In this document: positions 63,483 through 64,000 of the stretch, piece by piece
How positions within the stretch are numbered: the stretch's first letter is position 1
Layout: each line of letters begins with the position of its first letter
Assembly: GCF_014652575.1 (NCBI RefSeq)
Contig: NZ_BMZB01000001.1
Coordinates: 62,001 to 126,000 of the forward strand
DNA from: Asticcacaulis endophyticus
Lineage (GTDB): Bacteria > Pseudomonadota > Alphaproteobacteria > Caulobacterales > Caulobacteraceae
Direction: 5' to 3'
Length of the DNA: 64,000 nucleotides
Translations under genes and position numbers: made by a program
Notes under the pieces: model-generated
Seen by the model: the letters and a program-made list of their open reading frames with translations, nothing else
Told to the model about the DNA's origin: nothing
Databases searched by the model: none

Positions 63483-64000
63483 TCAGGCTTTCAGATCCTG
63501 AGCAAAGGCCAGCATTGCCGCACGTTCCGGCACGGTTAAGCCGTCCAGATCAACCTCTTCGCCTTTACTCAGGGTACGGATCAGAGTGGCGCTTAAGGCC
63601 GAAGACAAAGACCAGTTCCAGTAACGCAATACGGTCTGCGCCCGGTCAGTCGCCAGCACATCAAACGTAATCAGCACATGCTCAAGCTCCGGATGGACTG
63701 AACCATCCGCCATCTGGGACGGGCGGCGCAAGGCCTGCCACAGACCGCGTAATGACGCCTTGGGCAGACCAGTCGCCTTGCACAGCACCGCCAGAGGCTC
63801 TCCGCCCCGATCGCGCAGCATCTTGGCACCGGTCGAAGGCTTAATCCCCGCAAGGTAAGATATCTCTTCGGCCAGATGACGGGTCATGCCCTTGCGGGCC
63901 GCCTCATCGATAGCCGCATCCAGACTGTCGAACGGACTGCGCGCCAGAGCCGCCCGGTTACGCTGACGCCGCTCAATGAACTGAAGCGCCTTGCGCGATA
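63483..64000 (-). CDS. DUF2336-like protein (N terminus beyond window)
   Basis: The frame is open from the right edge to the stop at 63483 (at least 172 residues). The visible part reads RAALARSPFDSLDAAIDEAARKG, then HLAEEISYLAGIKPSTGAKMLRDRGGEPLAVLCKATGLPKASLRGLWQALRRP in the middle, resembling the C-terminal helical repeats of DUF2336 (LAGL...V..LL.DR.GE.LAVL..A.GL). Alpha-helical, soluble, alphaproteobacterial. The true start is outside the window; the internal ATG 63887 is not the start because coding continues upstream. Confidence 0.6.
   Translation of the reverse strand, partial: SRKALQFIERRQRNRAALARSPFDSLDAAIDEAARKGMTRHLAEEISYLAGIKPSTGAKMLRDRGGEPLAVLCKATGLPKASLRGLWQALRRPSQMADGSVHPELEHVLITFDVLATDRAQTVLRYWNWSLSSALSATLIRTLSKGEEVDLDGLTVPERAAMLAFAQDLKA

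Overview
The window reads as chromosomal DNA of a high-GC, free-living alphaproteobacterium, most likely Caulobacteraceae (Asticcacaulis- or Caulobacter-like). This is inferred from the mix of a TonB-dependent receptor, MucR, alphaproteobacterial DUF1491/DUF6456/PAS_5 proteins, hslV with a long propeptide, and several cell-cycle-style histidine kinases. No phage, integrase, transposase or CRISPR array is visible. Almost the whole window is coding.

Layout. 1-6.8 kb: a polymer/peptide uptake locus. A secreted YtcJ-like amidohydrolase and a TonB-dependent receptor converge on one terminator. The receptor is divergent from an exported natural fusion of cyanophycinase (S51) and isoaspartyl peptidase (T2), and the shared intergenic region holds perfect palindromes. 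6.8-17.6 kb: a minus-strand catabolic run (pipecolate oxidase, aminoadipate-semialdehyde dehydrogenase, glutaryl-CoA dehydrogenase, class III CoA-transferase, TPP enzyme, Lrp regulator, dicarboxylate/amino-acid symporter) divergent from a LysR plus ketimine-reductase-like pair. It fits lysine/pipecolate to glutaryl-CoA degradation. 17.6-29.4 kb: an ABC-2 exporter, a DUF4142 protein, a tandem HD-GYP protein, an alpha/beta hydrolase, Yip1 and GST proteins, a degenerate PAS histidine kinase, a RimB-RimK fusion and an Smr protein. 29.6-34.7 kb: GH97 glycosidase, PmoA-like protein, a low-GC orphan gene next to tRNA-Gly(GCC), MAPEG and MoeB. 34.8-45.6 kb: housekeeping (hslV-GNAT-hslU, LMW phosphatase, MazG-like protein, nth, acs, rlmN), a pseudo-trypsin and DUF350. 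45.8-57.3 kb: a large autotransporter, DUF proteins, a MocR/EamA pair, an acyltransferase and an OmpA lipoprotein. 57.4-64 kb: two divergent related histidine kinases, SufE, DUF6456, a DnaA-domain-IV-only protein, PAS_5, MucR and a partial DUF2336-like protein.

Non-coding structure is the most unusual part. Two 164-166 bp twin-hairpin elements (18545-18710 and 24667-24830) share architecture (outer stem, one-sided 3-4 nt bulge, inner stem, 21-23 nt loop, about 75 bp each, mirror-oriented, 13-14 bp spacer) although their stem sequences are largely different. A separate 46-62 bp REP-like family is present in five copies, all in one orientation, three of them abutting the stop codon of a minus-strand gene. 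A third, GC-rich palindromic class sits at 11.4, 29.5 and 57.4 kb.

Coordinates and motifs come from reading the sequence. Family names come from recognised motifs without any database search.
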